Source of the DNA: Acidimicrobiia bacterium
GTDB lineage: Bacteria > Actinomycetota > Acidimicrobiia > Spongiisociales > UBA5794
Assembly (NCBI GenBank): GCA_013001485.1
Contig: JABDMN010000212.1
Coordinates: 1 to 6,758, forward strand
DNA length: 6,758 nt
Direction: 5' to 3'
Of this stretch, positions 5,793 through 6,758 are shown one piece after another. The notes below the pieces were generated by a model, which saw only the letters and a list, made by a program, of their open reading frames with translations, was not told the DNA's origin and searched no databases. How positions within the stretch are numbered: position 1 is the first letter of the stretch; the number at the start of each line of letters is the position of its first letter. Made by a program: the position numbers and the translations under genes.

Positions 5793-5813
5793 CGGGAAAT
5801 ACCGACCATAGAG
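5784..5813. promoter_or_regulatory. Perfect 12-bp inverted repeat, probable repressor operator of the MFS gene
   Basis: CTCTATGGTCGG (5784-5795) and CCGACCATAGAG (5802-5813) are perfect reverse complements separated by GAAATA. The site covers the putative -10 and start point and ends 8 bases before the ATG at 5822. This size, symmetry and position are typical of operators bound by TetR-, MarR- or GntR-class dimers controlling efflux genes. The cognate regulator is not identifiable in the window. As RNA it could form a 12-bp hairpin, but no T-tract follows, so termination is less likely. Confidence 0.72.
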
Positions 5814-5821
5814 TGGCGGAC

Positions 5822-6758
5822 ATGACAGACATGACTGCAGAGACCAATCCCGGGTTCCGGACGTTTCTCGTCGTGTGGGCCGGCCAGCTCGTATCTCTGA
5901 TCGGCACCAACCTCACCGGGTTCGCCCTGGCCATCTGGGTCTATCAGGAGACCGGCTCCACCACACAGCTGTCGTTCGTGTTGTTGGCGACGTCGCTCCC
6001 CCAGTTGCTGATCACGCCGTTTGCTGGAGCCCTCGTCGATCGATGGGACCGACGCTGGGCGATGCTGCTGTCGGACACCGGAGCCGGCGTTGGCACGATC
6101 GTCATCGTGGTGCTGTTGGCGACCGATTCGCTGCAGATCTGGCACCTCTACCCGATCCTCGCCGTCTCTGGCATGTTCCAGGCGTTCCAATGGCCCGCCT
6201 ACACGGCAGCCACCACGCTGCTGGTCTCCAAGGAGAACTATGGACGAGCGGCCGGGATGGTTCAGCTCGCCGAAGCCATCGGACAGGTCATCGCGCCTGC
6301 CGTGGCCGGCGCCATCCTCGTGCTGTCCGGTCTCGAGATGGTGATCCTCATCGACGTCATCACCTTCCTCTTCGCCATCGGCACGCTGCTGACGGTGCGG
6401 TTCCCGCCCACACCCAAGACCGCCGCGGGCGTGGAAGGGCGTGGTCGTTTGCTCGACGAGGCTCGCTTTGGCTGGGACTACATCAAGGTTCGTCGCGGCC
6501 TGGTGGGGATGCTCACCTGGGCAGCCGTCATCAACCTGCTCTTCGGCGGACTCGGCGTCCTGATCTTCCCCTTGATCCTTGCTTTCGCCACCGAAGCGCA
6601 GATGGGTCTCGCGTTCTCCATTGCCGGCATCGGCATGGTGGCCGGGAGCCTCGTGATGAGCGTATGGGGAGGCCCCAAGCGGAGAATCAATGGTCTCTAC
6701 CTGAGCGGCATCATCCTCGGGTTGAGTCTCGGCCTGGTCGGCCTGCGCCCATCGATCG
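5822..6758 (+). CDS. MFS transporter, EntS/macrolide-efflux-like (3' truncated by the window)
   Basis: The frame stays open from ATG 5822 to the window edge, giving 312 residues with no stop. Hydrophobic helices lie near residues 13-40, 48-72, 80-101, 107-125, 145-169, 172-193, 229-256 and 263-282, with another beginning at about 291. The loop between helices 2 and 3 carries the MFS signature GALVDRWDRRW (69-79; motif G-x3-D-R-x-x-R-R). The basic cytoplasmic loop at 193-226 (PPTPKT ... LLDEARFGWDYIKVRRGL) is characteristic of the EntS/MefA-like MFS_3 group, where FGWDYI...R...L before the second half is common. Members are usually ~400-430 aa, so roughly the last quarter lies outside. The likely role is proton-driven export of a drug or small metabolite across the inner membrane. 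Ribosome signals are modest (GAG 5811-5813, GGCGGA 5815-5820); the latter suits an alternative ATG at 5831 better. A palindromic operator overlaps its promoter. Confidence 0.88.
   Translation, partial: MTDMTAETNPGFRTFLVVWAGQLVSLIGTNLTGFALAIWVYQETGSTTQLSFVLLATSLPQLLITPFAGALVDRWDRRWAMLLSDTGAGVGTIVIVVLLATDSLQIWHLYPILAVSGMFQAFQWPAYTAATTLLVSKENYGRAAGMVQLAEAIGQVIAPAVAGAILVLSGLEMVILIDVITFLFAIGTLLTVRFPPTPKTAAGVEGRGRLLDEARFGWDYIKVRRGLVGMLTWAAVINLLFGGLGVLIFPLILAFATEAQMGLAFSIAGIGMVAGSLVMSVWGGPKRRINGLYLSGIILGLSLGLVGLRPSI

Noticed and set aside
204..5813. A shared operator between the ArsR promoter dyad and the MFS palindrome, since both spacers contain AATA.
   Set aside because: The arms differ (TTCGA versus CTCTATGGTCGG), and a similar short spacer is not enough to propose a common regulator.

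Overview
The window is GC-rich and protein-dense, with short intergenic gaps, ATG/GTG/TTG starts and GGAGG-type ribosome sites. A DUF222/HNH endonuclease, a large ArsR-type regulator followed by tiny MITN- proteins, and an MpaB-like (DUF2236) oxygenase all point to a high-GC actinobacterium. It may be an uncultured Acidimicrobiia-type lineage, but that finer placement is inference, because no rRNA or other phylogenetic marker is present.

Layout, left to right. (1) Bases 1-148 hold the C-terminal end of an MFS-type exporter. (2) A clear sigma70-like promoter (TTGACA-16-TATCAT) at 177-204, with a small dyad over its -10/start region, drives a 352-aa regulator with a C-terminal ArsR-type winged helix (246-1304). 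Two tiny related ORFs follow it (25 and 58 aa), the first coupled by an ATGA overlap, and the unit closes with a perfect 12-bp GC-rich hairpin (1616-1643). (3) A self-contained DUF222/HNH endonuclease gene occupies 1729-2838. (4) A convergent minus-strand gene (2880-3416) encodes a four-helix membrane protein of unknown function. (5) A 98-base divergent gap with a 26-bp imperfect palindrome separates it from a two-gene plus-strand operon: a DUF2236/MpaB-like oxygenase (3515-4330) and a phytoene-desaturase-like FAD oxidoreductase (4323-5741). Their frames overlap by 8 bases, and the second gene has to start at TTG. (6) An MFS transporter (5822 to beyond the window end) sits behind a promoter whose -10 lies inside a perfect 12-bp inverted repeat (5784-5813), the best regulatory site in the window.

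How the genes may work together. The left unit looks like exporter plus regulator plus small accessory proteins. The central operon is a redox pair that probably acts on a shared hydrophobic or isoprenoid-like substrate (inference). The right-hand exporter looks repressor-controlled by a factor not identified here. There is no sign of CRISPR, tRNA/rRNA, an insertion sequence or a phage module. The less-described points are the tandem microproteins, the coupled oxygenase-oxidoreductase pair, and the palindromes at 3431-3456 and 5784-5813.
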